Source of the DNA: Metasolibacillus sp.
GTDB lineage: Bacteria; Bacillota; Bacilli; Bacillales_A; Planococcaceae
Assembly (NCBI RefSeq): GCF_025291715.1
Contig: NZ_JAMBIZ010000006.1
Span: 97,612 to 161,611, forward strand
Length of the DNA stretch: 64,000 nucleotides
Reading direction: 5' to 3'
Under the pieces are notes generated by a model. It saw only the letters and a list, made by a program, of their open reading frames with translations, had not been told where the DNA came from and searched no databases. A program made the position numbers and the translations under genes. Each line of letters starts with the position of its first letter. The first letter of the stretch is position 1. Below are positions 54,373 through 63,400 of the stretch, piece after piece.

Positions 54373-54456
54373 AACGTAGAATAAAACTTTGAAAACGTAG
54401 AATAAATCTCAAAAAAGGTAGAATAAACTCCAAAAAACGTAGAATAAAGTCTTTCT
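54373..54456. repeat. Four 21-bp-spaced direct repeats (AACGTAGAATAAA type)
   Basis: AACGTAGAATAAA starts at 54373, 54394 and 54436, and AAGGTAGAATAAA at 54415: exact 21-base steps. The remaining eight bases of each unit vary (mostly CT then A-rich). It lies between the pit terminator and the MMPL start. Same unit, in reverse orientation, as the array at 60826-60909. Confidence 0.9.
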
Positions 54457-54491
54457 AAAAATAGGGGTTGCCATTTTTCGGAAACCCCTAA
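54456..54491 (-). terminator. Terminator of the DUF47-pit operon
   Basis: On the minus strand TAGGGGTTTCC pairs with GGCAACCCCTA around AAAAAT-rich loop, then TTTTTAG, right after the pit stop. Confidence 0.85.
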
Positions 54492-54494
54492 TGT

Positions 54495-55511
54495 TTAAAA
54501 GAAAATATTTAATAAGAAATAGAAGCCTGCTGCCATGATGGCTGAAATCGGCATTGTAATAATCCATGTAATGACGATTTTACGGGCTGTTCCCCATTTT
54601 ACGTCTTTTACACGCTGTGCAGTACCTACACCCATAATCGCAGAGGAAATAACATGTGTTGTTGAAACGGGTAAATGCAACAGTGTTGCACCAAAAATCA
54701 CTGTTGCAGATGATAAATCAGCTGCCGCTCCGTTAATTGGGCGGATTTTCATGATTTTACCACCAACAGTTTTGATGATTTTATAACCACCAATAGATGT
54801 ACCTAGCCCCATTGCGACAGCACAGGCTAAACGTACCCAGCCTTGTACTTCATCATGTGTTTGCAGACCGCCAGCGATTAAAGCCATCGTAATGATACCC
54901 ATTGCTTTTTGCGCGTCGTTCGTACCATGTGTGAATGCTTGTAATGCGGCTGTACCGATTTGCATTGTACGGAAGCCTTTATTTGTTTTATAAAGGTTCA
55001 TGTTTTTAAAGACTACTTTAAACAATGACATCATTAAGAAGCCAACTGCTAATGCAATAAATGGCGAGAAAACAAGTGCCTGAATAATTTTAATGAAGCC
55101 AGAGTAATTTAAAATATTAAAACCAGCAGCGGCAATTGCTGCACCTGCGATTGAGCCGATTAATGTATGTGATGAGCTTGATGGAATACCGTAGTACCAA
55201 GTTAATAAATTCCATGTAATGGCTGCGCATAATGCTGCTAAAATTACGACAGAGCCAATCATCGGTGTTTCAGGTGTTGACAACGAGAATGGGTCAACGA
55301 TATCTTTAGCAATTGCTTTAGCTACACCTACGAATGTAATCGCCCCAACAAAGTTCATAATGGCTGCCATTAATACCGCTGTACGTGGTGGTAATGCACG
55401 TGTAGATACGGAAGTTGCAATGGCGTTTGCTGTATCATGGAAGCCGTTAATAAAGTCGAATGCTAGCGCAAAAATAACGACTAAAATTGTAAGGATTAAT
55501 ATTGTTTCCAT
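54495..55511 (-). CDS. pit: PiT family inorganic phosphate transporter
   Basis: Low-affinity metal-phosphate/H+ symporter, 338 residues, about ten membrane helices. Signature repeats FDFINGFHDTANAIATSV at the N-terminus and TAALQAFTHGTNDAQKAMG in the second half, plus WYGIPSSSSHTL and LHLPVSTTHVISSAIMG. Second gene after the DUF47 gene (19 bases apart), the usual pair. Confidence 0.95.
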   Translation of the reverse strand: METILILTILVVIFALAFDFINGFHDTANAIATSVSTRALPPRTAVLMAAIMNFVGAITFVGVAKAIAKDIVDPFSLSTPETPMIGSVVILAALCAAITWNLLTWYYGIPSSSSHTLIGSIAGAAIAAAGFNILNYSGFIKIIQALVFSPFIALAVGFLMMSLFKVVFKNMNLYKTNKGFRTMQIGTAALQAFTHGTNDAQKAMGIITMALIAGGLQTHDEVQGWVRLACAVAMGLGTSIGGYKIIKTVGGKIMKIRPINGAAADLSSATVIFGATLLHLPVSTTHVISSAIMGVGTAQRVKDVKWGTARKIVITWIITMPISAIMAAGFYFLLNIFF

Positions 55512-55529
55512 TAGTTATTTCTCCTACTT

Positions 55530-56150
55530 TTATGCGTTGCGCATAATGATTGTTTCAATTGTATTCGCTACGTTTTGACAGTAGTCAGCAATTTCTTCTA
55601 ATTGCTCGTAAATATCTTTGAACTTGATTAAACGAATTGGGTCTTTTTCATTTAAGAATAATTTTTTAATCGATGAGCGCAATACTTCATCACATTGACG
55701 CTCATAATCCTTCACTAAAATGGCATGCTGACGCATGCCAACTAAATCTTTTTTATTCAAAAGCTCCATTGCCTTTACAAGCTCATCGGCACTTTTTACG
55801 ATATAGCCTAAGAAGTTGCGCATTGAATCATCGATTTCATTTAATGAGAACATTTCAAAGTGGGCGATACAACCTTCTGTACCATCTAAAATATCGTCCA
55901 TACGGATGGCTAATGCTAAAATATCTTCACGCTCGATTGGTGTCATAAACGATTTATTTAACATAACGATTAATTCATGAATTAATTTATCGCCAGCCGT
56001 TTCATATTCCTTCATACGAATGCTGATTTCTTTTAAATCTGCTACTGTTTCGATACGGTAGTCGTTAGCGTAATGTACAGCTTCTCTCATATTTTCTGCA
56101 ATTTTATGAAGGGCTGTGAAAAATGGATCTGATTTTCTTGAACTAAACAT
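55530..56150 (-). CDS. DUF47 PhoU-like protein, Pit accessory
   Basis: 206 residues, all-helical, PhoU-like: DLKEISIRMKEYETAGDKLIHE, REDILALAIRMDDILDG and LEEIADYCQNVANTIET. DUF47 proteins are encoded with Pit transporters and are thought to regulate them. ATG at 56150 follows AGGAGG; an ATG six codons upstream overlaps that site. Candidate promoter about 110 bases upstream (TTGTAA, 16, TATAAA). Confidence 0.9.
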   Translation of the reverse strand: MFSSRKSDPFFTALHKIAENMREAVHYANDYRIETVADLKEISIRMKEYETAGDKLIHELIVMLNKSFMTPIEREDILALAIRMDDILDGTEGCIAHFEMFSLNEIDDSMRNFLGYIVKSADELVKAMELLNKKDLVGMRQHAILVKDYERQCDEVLRSSIKKLFLNEKDPIRLIKFKDIYEQLEEIADYCQNVANTIETIIMRNA

Positions 56151-56470
56151 GGAATGCCTCCTAAGCATATATGAAAATTTTCTCTTTTAATAAAATAATA
56201 ACAAAAGCTTTACGAAATCAATATAATTTTATATTCACATTAACAATCTTTACAATGCTGTAATATTTATTTTGTTCATATTGTATATATATGCGTAATA
56301 ATTATAGGGATAGTATGCTGGGACATCCGATATAACAAGGTTTTTGGCTATATTGTATGCAATGGTGGCATAGTATATACAATTGCATATTTTGGATTGT
56401 AAAGATAATGTAAATTCAATGAAGTGGAAGAGGAAGTAGGCGGATGCCAGTTTCCCCTGTCACTTCTTTT
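56151..56470. other. Intergenic region upstream of DUF47-pit
   Basis: AT-rich 320 bases. On the minus strand TTGTAA-16-TATAAA (around 56255-56228) may be the DUF47-pit promoter. Hexamers TTCACA, TTAACA and TTTACA (56234-56254) resemble Pho-box halves but are not 11 bases apart. No gene is supported. Confidence 0.45.
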
Positions 56471-57631
56471 TTACAAAAGATTTTCTAGTTCCTTTTGTAA
56501 AAATGGTTTAGCATTTAAAAATTGAATAAAGCTATCATATTTTGCTCGTTCTTCAGCGGCGGGTTTTTTGCCTGTGTAGTATGCGCGAATTAAAATATTT
56601 TTTGGTGTGTTTTCCATATCGATAAATTCAAGTAGCTGTGCCTCGTAGCCTACGAGCGATAACAATTGAGCTCGAATGGAGTCAGTTGCCAATGCGGCAA
56701 AGCGTTCACGAATTAAGCCATGCTGTGTCATAATTTCTAATGCAGGTGATTGCAATTGGCGATTTAGTTCATGCTGGCAGCAAGGGACGCTTAAAATAAC
56801 GCTTGCTCCCCATTTTACAGCGCGTGCAAGTGCCATATCTGTTGCTACATCACAAGCATGTAATGTCACAACCATATCAACAGCTGTTTCATCATTAAAA
56901 TCTTGAATGTCGCCAACTAAAAATTGTAAATCCTCATAACCTAAATCTTGTGCAATTCCATTACATTCCTCAATAACTTCCTTTTTTAAATCCAGTCCTG
57001 TTACGTGAATATCTAATTTCTTAATAATTTTTAAATAATGGTAAAGGGCAAAGGTTAAATAAGACTTGCCAGAGCCAAAGTCTAAAATGCGAATTTGACG
57101 GTTCTTTGGTAAGTAATCTAAGGCATCGTCAATAAATTCTACAAAGCGATTGATTTGCTTAAATTTATCGTACTTTTGCTTTTTGATCGTGCCATTTTCA
57201 GCTTGCACACCGAGGCGAACGAGAAAAGGATGGATAGTTGTATCGTCTAATAAATATTGCTTTTTACGATTATGTGCTAAATCTACTTTTTTATTAGTCT
57301 GCACTTGCTCAGATTTCCATAACACTTTATTTTTCTTGGACAATTGAATGTGAATCGTTTGCTCAGTAAATTGAGCATGAATTTGGCGGAATTGCTCAAG
57401 CACTAAATCAAAATGCTCTGGAAATGCCTCTAACGGAATGTTTTCATGCTTCAAAATGCGCTCATATTGATATTCAATTTGAATTGTGTAAATGCCTTTT
57501 AGCTCAATTGGTTTGAGCTTCACTCGTTTTATTTCATTAGATTTTAAACGGGGCTGACTAATAGTTGCAGAGATTAATGTTTTATCATGTAACAGTGCTA
57601 AAAATTGTTCTTTCATCTGTTGGAATTCCAT
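56471..57631 (-). CDS. SAM-dependent methyltransferase (Methyltransf_32 / METTL25-like)
   Basis: 386 residues. N-terminal ~155 residues unassigned; C-terminal Rossmann methyltransferase: ILDFGSGKSYLTFALYHYL, VTGLDLKKEVIEECN, VTLHACDVATDMAL and the family-typical SVPCCQHELN. Target, probably RNA, is unknown. RBS GAAGGTATA before ATG. Monocistronic. Confidence 0.82.
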   Translation of the reverse strand: MEFQQMKEQFLALLHDKTLISATISQPRLKSNEIKRVKLKPIELKGIYTIQIEYQYERILKHENIPLEAFPEHFDLVLEQFRQIHAQFTEQTIHIQLSKKNKVLWKSEQVQTNKKVDLAHNRKKQYLLDDTTIHPFLVRLGVQAENGTIKKQKYDKFKQINRFVEFIDDALDYLPKNRQIRILDFGSGKSYLTFALYHYLKIIKKLDIHVTGLDLKKEVIEECNGIAQDLGYEDLQFLVGDIQDFNDETAVDMVVTLHACDVATDMALARAVKWGASVILSVPCCQHELNRQLQSPALEIMTQHGLIRERFAALATDSIRAQLLSLVGYEAQLLEFIDMENTPKNILIRAYYTGKKPAAEERAKYDSFIQFLNAKPFLQKELENLL

Positions 57632-57840
57632 AGTAATATACCTTCTTTATAATAAAATTGACATTAGTTTAACATAACTATTTGTGTGAAAGCTAAAGAT
57701 AAAGGGTATAACAAATAAGCGGAGGACAATTAGTTGAATTACGCCTTGTTTTACAATGCAATAAATTATATGTTTATTATAAGGCTTTTCGATAGATAAC
57801 CTCTATACGGAAAGTAAATTTTTTTAAGGAGGGAAACAGT

Positions 57841-59337
57841 ATGTCAGATCACGGATTTCAATTATTAGCAATTATTATTTACATGGTGGCGATGGTCGTA
57901 ATCGGCTGGTATGCGTATAAGAGAACTTCTAACTTAAACGATTATATGCTTGGTGGACGTGGGCTAGGTCCTGCTGTAACGGCATTAAGTGCAGGGGCAG
58001 CTGATATGTCAGGCTGGTTATTAATGGGATTACCAGGAGCTATTTATATCTCAGGTTTAGTGGAGGCATGGATAGCCATTGGTTTAACGGTTGGTGCTTA
58101 TTTAAACTGGCTAATTGTTGCACCACGCTTACGTGTTTATACACAAGTATCAAATGACTCGATTACGATTCCAAGTTATTTGGATAATCGTCTTCGAGAC
58201 AATACAAAATTAATTCGTATCGCATCTGGTATTATTATTTTAGTATTCTTCACGTTTTACGTATCATCAGGTATGGTAGCAGGTGGTAAGTTTTTTAATA
58301 GCTCCTTCGGCTATGATTACCATGTTGGATTACTTGTTGTTGTGGCAGTAACAGTTGGCTACACATTGTTTGGTGGATTTTTAGCGGTAAGCTACACGGA
58401 CTTTTTACAAGGCTTAATTATGTTTTTAGCATTAATTTCAGTGCCAATCTTCGGAATTTTTTACACAGGTGGTATTGGGGAAACAATTGATGCAATTAAA
58501 TCGGTCAACCCTGAAAATTTAAATTTATTTGCTTCAACAGCTACAGTAGCTGGTGTAGTATCTTCACTTGCATGGGGCTTTGGTTATTTCGGGCAGCCAC
58601 ATATCATTGTTCGCTTTATGGCGATTAATTCGGTAAAAGAAACGAAGGAAGCGCGTCGCATCGGTATTGGCTGGATGATTTTAAGCTTGGTTGGTGCGAT
58701 TGGTACAGCATTAGTAGGGGTCGCTTACTATCAACAAAATGCGGCAACTTTAGGAGAATTGAAGGACGCAGAAACGGTATTTATCGTAATGGGGCAATTA
58801 TTATTCCATCCGTTTATTGCAGGAATTATGCTTGCGGCAATTTTAGCAGCAGTAATGAGTACAATTTCTTCACAGCTAATCGTAACGTCTTCTGCGCTTG
58901 TAGAGGATATTTACAAAGCTTTATTTAATAAAGATGCAACGGATAAGCACTATGTGTTTATGGGCCGCTTAGCAGTTTTAGTTGTAACAATTGTTGCGGT
59001 TATATTAGCATGGAACCCTGAAAACTCAATTTTGAAATTAGTATCATTTGCATGGGCAGGCTTTGGTGCTGCATTTGGTCCTATCATTTTATTATCACTT
59101 TATTGGCGCAAGCTAACGAACATCGGTGCATTAGCTGGAATGGTTATTGGTGCTCTAACTGCTTTCATATGGGGGAAAAATGCTACATTATCAGGCATGC
59201 TTTATGAAATTGTCCCAGGCTTCTTCGCTTGTTTAATTATTGCAGTCATTGTATCTCTTGTAACATACAAAAGAAATCCTCAAATCGAAGAGGAGTTTGA
59301 AGAAACACTTCGATTAATAAAAGAAGAAAGAAAATAA
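57841..59337 (+). CDS. putP: Sodium/proline symporter PutP
   Basis: 498 residues, about 13 membrane helices, SSS family. N-terminal AYKRTSNLNDYMLGGRGLGP and SAGAADMSGWLLMGLPGAIY, plus GFGYFGQPHIIVRFMAI, are PutP hallmarks, including sodium-site residues. AAGGAGGG seven bases upstream. For proline uptake as nutrient or osmolyte; no put catabolic genes here. Confidence 0.93.
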   Translation: MSDHGFQLLAIIIYMVAMVVIGWYAYKRTSNLNDYMLGGRGLGPAVTALSAGAADMSGWLLMGLPGAIYISGLVEAWIAIGLTVGAYLNWLIVAPRLRVYTQVSNDSITIPSYLDNRLRDNTKLIRIASGIIILVFFTFYVSSGMVAGGKFFNSSFGYDYHVGLLVVVAVTVGYTLFGGFLAVSYTDFLQGLIMFLALISVPIFGIFYTGGIGETIDAIKSVNPENLNLFASTATVAGVVSSLAWGFGYFGQPHIIVRFMAINSVKETKEARRIGIGWMILSLVGAIGTALVGVAYYQQNAATLGELKDAETVFIVMGQLLFHPFIAGIMLAAILAAVMSTISSQLIVTSSALVEDIYKALFNKDATDKHYVFMGRLAVLVVTIVAVILAWNPENSILKLVSFAWAGFGAAFGPIILLSLYWRKLTNIGALAGMVIGALTAFIWGKNATLSGMLYEIVPGFFACLIIAVIVSLVTYKRNPQIEEEFEETLRLIKEERK

Positions 59338-59392
59338 AAATATGATTTTCACATAGAACATCATATTGAGTAATTATTTAATAGTAGGTAAC

Positions 59393-59435
59393 GGCTGTTT
59401 GAAAAGAGAAAATCTCTTCAAACAGCCACTTTTTC
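59393..59435 (+). terminator. Terminator between putP and hflX
   Basis: GGCTGTTTGAAGAGATT-type stem: GGCTGTTTGAAAAGAG against CTCTTCAAACAGCC with one bulge, then ACTTTTTCTTT. No leader ORF is evident before it, so I read it as the putP terminator rather than an hflX attenuator. Confidence 0.82.
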
Positions 59436-59507
59436 TTTATGTATAACATAATAGCCTTTCATACATGTGTTATGTTAGGATTATGGCAACTAGGAGGACG
59501 ATAATTG

Positions 59508-60785
59508 ATGAAAGAAATTGAAAGCATACAAGAGCGTGGCGTATTAGTTGGTGTGAATTTAAAAAATGATGAGCATTTTGATTATTCGATGGAGGAGCTT
59601 GCGAATTTAGCAGAGGCACTCGATGTAGAAGTAATCGGAAGCGTGACGCAAAATTTAGAGCGCGTGACCCCGTCTCATTATGTAGGCACAGGGAAAATTG
59701 AAGAAATTAAAGCATTTTATGAGGAAGCAGATGCGAATATTATTATTTTTAATGATGAGCTGTCACCCTCACAAATTCGCAACTTGGAGCGCGATTTAGA
59801 ATGTAAAGTGATTGATCGCACAATGCTTATTCTTGACATTTTTAGCCGTCGTGCAAAGACAAAAGAAGCGCAAATGCAAGTAGAGCTAGCGCAATTACAA
59901 TATATGCTACCGCGCTTAGTTGGCTTGCATGCTTCTTTATCACGTCAAGGTGGTGGTACAGGCGGCGGCTTTAAAAACCGTGGTGCAGGGGAAACAAAGC
60001 TAGAGCTTGACCGTCGAAAAATCGAGGATCAAATTGCGAAATTGCGTCGTGATTTAGAGCATGTAAAGGCACAGCGTGATACACAGCGCAAGCAACGACG
60101 AAAAAATGCAGTGCCCATTGTCTCGATTGTCGGCTATACGAATGCCGGAAAATCTACGATTATGAATCAGCTCTTAGCAAAAATAGGGCAGCAGGAGGAG
60201 AAGCAAGTATTTGAAAAGGATATGCTGTTTGCCACGTTAGACACTTCTGTTCGTCACATTGAGCTAGAGGATCGCAAAGCATTTTTATTAACAGATACAG
60301 TTGGCTTTGTTAGTAAGCTACCTCACCATTTAGTAAAAGCATTCCGTTCAACACTAGAAGAGGCTCGTGAAGCAGATTTGCTATTGCATGTTGTGGACGT
60401 TTCAAATGAGGAATATCGCTTTATGATGGATGTCACAAACGATACATTAAAAGCGGTCGGTGTAGAGGATATTCCGACAATTTATGTTTATAATAAGTCA
60501 GATTTAGCTAGTGTCGAGTACCCACTTATGAGCGGAGATAATTTGTGGATTGCAGCTAAAGAAGGTGTTGGCTTAGATGAGCTTTTAACAATGATTCGCC
60601 AGCATATTTTTGCGGACTATGTGACATGTAAAATGCTCGTTCCGTATAAGGCAGGTTCAGTTGTTTCTTATTTAAATGAGCAGGCATCCATTTTTAGCAC
60701 AGAATATGAGGAGCAAGGAACATTGCTGCAACTTGAATTGAAGGCAGCAGATTATCACAAATATGAGCAATATGTAGTAGAATAA
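59508..60785 (+). CDS. hflX: Ribosome-splitting GTPase HflX
   Basis: 425 residues. N-terminal HflX domain (VTPSHYVGTGKIEEIKA, then IIIFNDELSPSQIRNLE), linker GGGTGGGFKNRGAGETKLELD near 160-180 seen as GGGTGGGFKNRG, then G domain with GYTNAGKST, DTVGFVSKLP and NKSDL. HflX splits stalled 70S ribosomes and protects against some 50S antibiotics. GGAGG (59493-59497) is 10 bases from this ATG and seven from a TTG at 59505, so either may be used. Confidence 0.93.
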   Translation: MKEIESIQERGVLVGVNLKNDEHFDYSMEELANLAEALDVEVIGSVTQNLERVTPSHYVGTGKIEEIKAFYEEADANIIIFNDELSPSQIRNLERDLECKVIDRTMLILDIFSRRAKTKEAQMQVELAQLQYMLPRLVGLHASLSRQGGGTGGGFKNRGAGETKLELDRRKIEDQIAKLRRDLEHVKAQRDTQRKQRRKNAVPIVSIVGYTNAGKSTIMNQLLAKIGQQEEKQVFEKDMLFATLDTSVRHIELEDRKAFLLTDTVGFVSKLPHHLVKAFRSTLEEAREADLLLHVVDVSNEEYRFMMDVTNDTLKAVGVEDIPTIYVYNKSDLASVEYPLMSGDNLWIAAKEGVGLDELLTMIRQHIFADYVTCKMLVPYKAGSVVSYLNEQASIFSTEYEEQGTLLQLELKAADYHKYEQYVVE

Positions 60786-60825
60786 AGAGCTTGTCTGGAA
60801 AGTATCTTTCCAGACAGCTCTTTAT
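60784..60825 (+). terminator. Terminator of hflX
   Basis: AAAGAGCTTGTCTGGAAAG pairs with CTTTCCAGACAGCTCTTT (one bulge), three-base loop, then TAT; the right arm supplies a short T run. It abuts the 21-bp repeat array. Confidence 0.85.
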
Positions 60826-60909
60826 CCACGTTTTTAAAAGTTTATTCCACGTTTTTAAAAGTTTATTCCACGTTTTTAAAAGTTTATTCCACGTTTTTAA
60901 AAGTTTATT
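60826..60909. repeat. Four perfect 21-bp tandem repeats entering the MATE gene
   Basis: Units beginning CCACGTTTTTAAAAG and ending TTTATT start at 60826, 60847, 60868 and 60889, all identical. On the minus strand the unit reads AACGTGGAATAAAC..., the same family as the array at 54373. The fourth unit contains the MATE stop codon (60897-60899) and encodes its last residues. Confidence 0.95.
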
Positions 60910-62231
60910 CCATATTTAGATTTCCAAATAAAGAGGGCAATCAATAAAGCAGTTAAGCCTTCTACAACAGGGAATGTCCACCAAATCGCCTGCGCACCGA
61001 AAATTTTAGGGAGCACTATAAGAACAGGAATAAACAATACCGCGCTTCTCAGTAGCATAATCGTTGTAGCGAGGCGAATTTTTTCAATGGATTGGAAAAA
61101 TTCTGCAAATACCATATTAACACCAAGGAATATATAGCCTATCGCAAAATAAGCAAAGCCTTGAATAGCCATTGATTGGACTTCTGCACTTCCTTTATCA
61201 CCAAAGACACCGATGAGCTGCGAAGGAAAGAGCATCGCAATAATGGCTGTAGACAAGCCAAGAATAATAGCTGTTTTCACACCAATTTTCAATAAGGCAA
61301 TTAAGCGTTTCTTTAGCCCTGCACCGTGGTGATAACTAACTAAAGGCTGTAATGCCATACCGATGCCGAAAAATACTGTTAATAATACAGCATGAATATA
61401 GTTGACCATTGCGTAGGCAGTGACACCGTCTGAGCCTAAATAACGTAAAAATGTAACATTATAAAGGATAATAATAAACGCCATAGAGGCTTCAACGATA
61501 AAGCTAGGGAAGCCGATTGTCATGATTTTTTTCATATCGATGACAGCAAAAAAATGACGGACGAACTTTAGCTCGCATTGTTTATTAAAAAAATGGAGGA
61601 ACAATACAAGCATACCAAAAATCGTTGATAGTGCTGTTGCTAAAGCACAACCCTTTACCCCGTAGTCCAGTATGAAAATAAAAATATAGTTAAAAATAAT
61701 ATTTAATACGGACGTAGTAATAAGCCCCAGCATTGCAAGCTTTGGACTACCATCATTGCGAATAAAAATACTCAATAAATTTTCAATCGTATAAAACAGG
61801 CCAAATAATAAAATAATATACAAGTACTGTTGCACATAAGGGTATGTTGTATGATTGGCCCCAAAAATATAGGCAATATCCCTTAAATTGAATAGCAGCA
61901 CAGCAATGATTGCCGTAACAATCCCAATCATCATCACAAAAGATAGTGTAAATATTTGATGTGCACGCTTTTTATTACCTTCGCCAAGAGAGATGGAAAA
62001 GAGCGTAGCGCCACCCATTCCAATCCACAGAGAAATAGATAGTAAAATAGAAAAAATAGGAACCGCAATATTGACCCCTGCTAAAGCAGTTGCACCGACA
62101 CCTCGACTGACGAAAATACCATCGACTAAAATGTTGACGGACATGAGTAGCATCCCAACCATTGCTGGGTATAGGTACGAGAAAAATAGCGGTCTTACAG
62201 GTCTTGTTTCGATTGCATTAACGGTAGTCAT
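60897..62231 (-). CDS. MATE family efflux transporter
   Basis: 444 residues, 12 membrane helices, MATE type (SVNILVDGIFVSRGVGATALAG split near residue 30; VISYH-like VSYHHGAG; EFFQSIEKIR). Exports cationic drugs using Na+ or H+. RBS AAAGGAGG eight bases before the ATG. Its last codons (GINF and stop) come from the repeat array, suggesting the array has replaced the original 3' end. Divergent from a MerR/GyrI regulator that likely controls it. Confidence 0.9.
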   Translation of the reverse strand: MTTVNAIETRPVRPLFFSYLYPAMVGMLLMSVNILVDGIFVSRGVGATALAGVNIAVPIFSILLSISLWIGMGGATLFSISLGEGNKKRAHQIFTLSFVMMIGIVTAIIAVLLFNLRDIAYIFGANHTTYPYVQQYLYIILLFGLFYTIENLLSIFIRNDGSPKLAMLGLITTSVLNIIFNYIFIFILDYGVKGCALATALSTIFGMLVLFLHFFNKQCELKFVRHFFAVIDMKKIMTIGFPSFIVEASMAFIIILYNVTFLRYLGSDGVTAYAMVNYIHAVLLTVFFGIGMALQPLVSYHHGAGLKKRLIALLKIGVKTAIILGLSTAIIAMLFPSQLIGVFGDKGSAEVQSMAIQGFAYFAIGYIFLGVNMVFAEFFQSIEKIRLATTIMLLRSAVLFIPVLIVLPKIFGAQAIWWTFPVVEGLTALLIALFIWKSKYGINF

Positions 62232-62355
62232 AAGTAATGACCTCCTTTACAATCGTTTTTTCTCCTTTAATATTTAGCTCTCCAATACGCCATTCACCAT
62301 ACAATTGAGCAATTGTATGGAAGTTGATGGTGGGTGAAAATAATTTTGTCAACAT
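62218..62355 (-). CDS. Possible 45-aa ORF overlapping the MATE start
   Basis: 45 codons, starting MLTKLFSPTINFHTIAQLYG and ending ITYDYR; its stop lies 14 bases inside the MATE gene and contains the MATE ribosome site. AAAGG is 10 bases upstream. It could couple or regulate MATE translation, or be chance. No family recognised. Confidence 0.4.
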   Translation of the reverse strand: MLTKLFSPTINFHTIAQLYGEWRIGELNIKGEKTIVKEVITYDYR

Positions 62356-62397
62356 GTTATCAAAACCTTTCTCTATATAATCACGTATAATATATGG

Positions 62398-62414
62398 TAT
62401 ATAGTAACTATATA
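62398..62414. promoter_or_regulatory. 17-bp palindrome, candidate MerR-regulator operator
   Basis: TATATAGT-A-ACTATATA is a perfect dyad around one base, 18 bases before the regulator ATG and in the divergent promoter region shared with the MATE gene. MerR proteins bind such dyads between -35 and -10 elements. The AT-richness makes chance symmetry possible. Confidence 0.55.
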
Positions 62415-62431
62415 GTCAAGGGGGATACAGC

Positions 62432-63265
62432 ATGTTTAATAAAAATATAAAATATTTTACAACTGGCGAGTTCGCAAAAATATGTAAGGTGAATAAGCAA
62501 ACACTCATTTATTATGATCAAATTGGATTATTATCTCCTATTTTTAAAGATGATAACGGCTATCGCTATTATTCGATTGCGCAATACGACCTTTTCAGTG
62601 TAATCGAGCTTTTAAAAACACTTGGTATGTCCTTAAAAGGCATTCAAAATTATTTAGCAGAGCAGTCACCTAATGCATTTCTTACATTAATGCGTCAACA
62701 GCAGCAAATTGTTGCACAAAAAAGGAAAGAGCTCGAACTGATTGAGGGCATGATAAAGGTAAAAATCGGTTCACTTGAGGAGGCAGCGAATATTGATTTT
62801 AACGAGATAACAATTGAACGCTATCCAGAGGCTACATTTTATTTAAGTAGAAATATCGAAAATGTAACAGAGGAGCAATTTGTACAGGCAGTTGCTGATT
62901 TTATTGATGAGCTCGATCGCTCACAATTAGATACAGGACATCCAATTGGAGGAATGACGAGACGAGAGCAGGTGCTAGCTGGAAATTATACGAATTATAG
63001 CCATTTATATATGGAGCAGCCATCACCAAGGGCAGGACATCCATATTTTAAGGCAATTGCTGGAGATTGCCTCGTTGGTTATCATATTGGGACGACAGAA
63101 ACATTGCCAAAAACTTATGAGCGTTTGTTTAAGGTGATGATGGAGCGGGGATATAAGCTAGGGCAATATGTTTATGAAGAATACATTTATGATGCGATTG
63201 TCAAAAAGCGTGAAGAGGATTATGTGACAAAAATTATGTTAGAAATTGAAAATGCAAGCGAATAA
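62432..63265 (+). CDS. MerR family regulator with GyrI-like effector domain (BmrR-like)
   Basis: 277 residues: N-terminal MerR helix-turn-helix (YFTTGEFAKICKVNKQTLIY, IGLLSPIFKDDNGYRYYS), a coiled-coil dimer helix (about 85-120), and a C-terminal GyrI-like small-molecule domain. This is the layout of BmrR, which activates an efflux pump when drugs bind. The divergent MATE gene is the likely target. AAGGGGGAT before ATG. Confidence 0.88.
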   Translation: MFNKNIKYFTTGEFAKICKVNKQTLIYYDQIGLLSPIFKDDNGYRYYSIAQYDLFSVIELLKTLGMSLKGIQNYLAEQSPNAFLTLMRQQQQIVAQKRKELELIEGMIKVKIGSLEEAANIDFNEITIERYPEATFYLSRNIENVTEEQFVQAVADFIDELDRSQLDTGHPIGGMTRREQVLAGNYTNYSHLYMEQPSPRAGHPYFKAIAGDCLVGYHIGTTETLPKTYERLFKVMMERGYKLGQYVYEEYIYDAIVKKREEDYVTKIMLEIENASE

Positions 63266-63400
63266 ATTATTTATTTGAGTTAATTTCATAATTCTAACCC
63301 CTTGTCTCCCAAGGGTTTCAAGACAATAAAAAACGGGCACCTCCCCATTTTGGTATAATTTAAGTGACCAAACCAAAATCAACCAAGAGGTGAATGCCCT

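Noticed and set aside
56234..56254. Pho box upstream of DUF47-pit
   Set aside because: TTCACA, TTAACA and TTTACA hexamers occur but at 6- and 9-base steps instead of the 11-base period needed for PhoP.
59393..59507. Antibiotic-responsive attenuator upstream of hflX
   Set aside because: There is a terminator, but it is close to the putP stop and I found no leader ORF with a ribosome site or competing structure.
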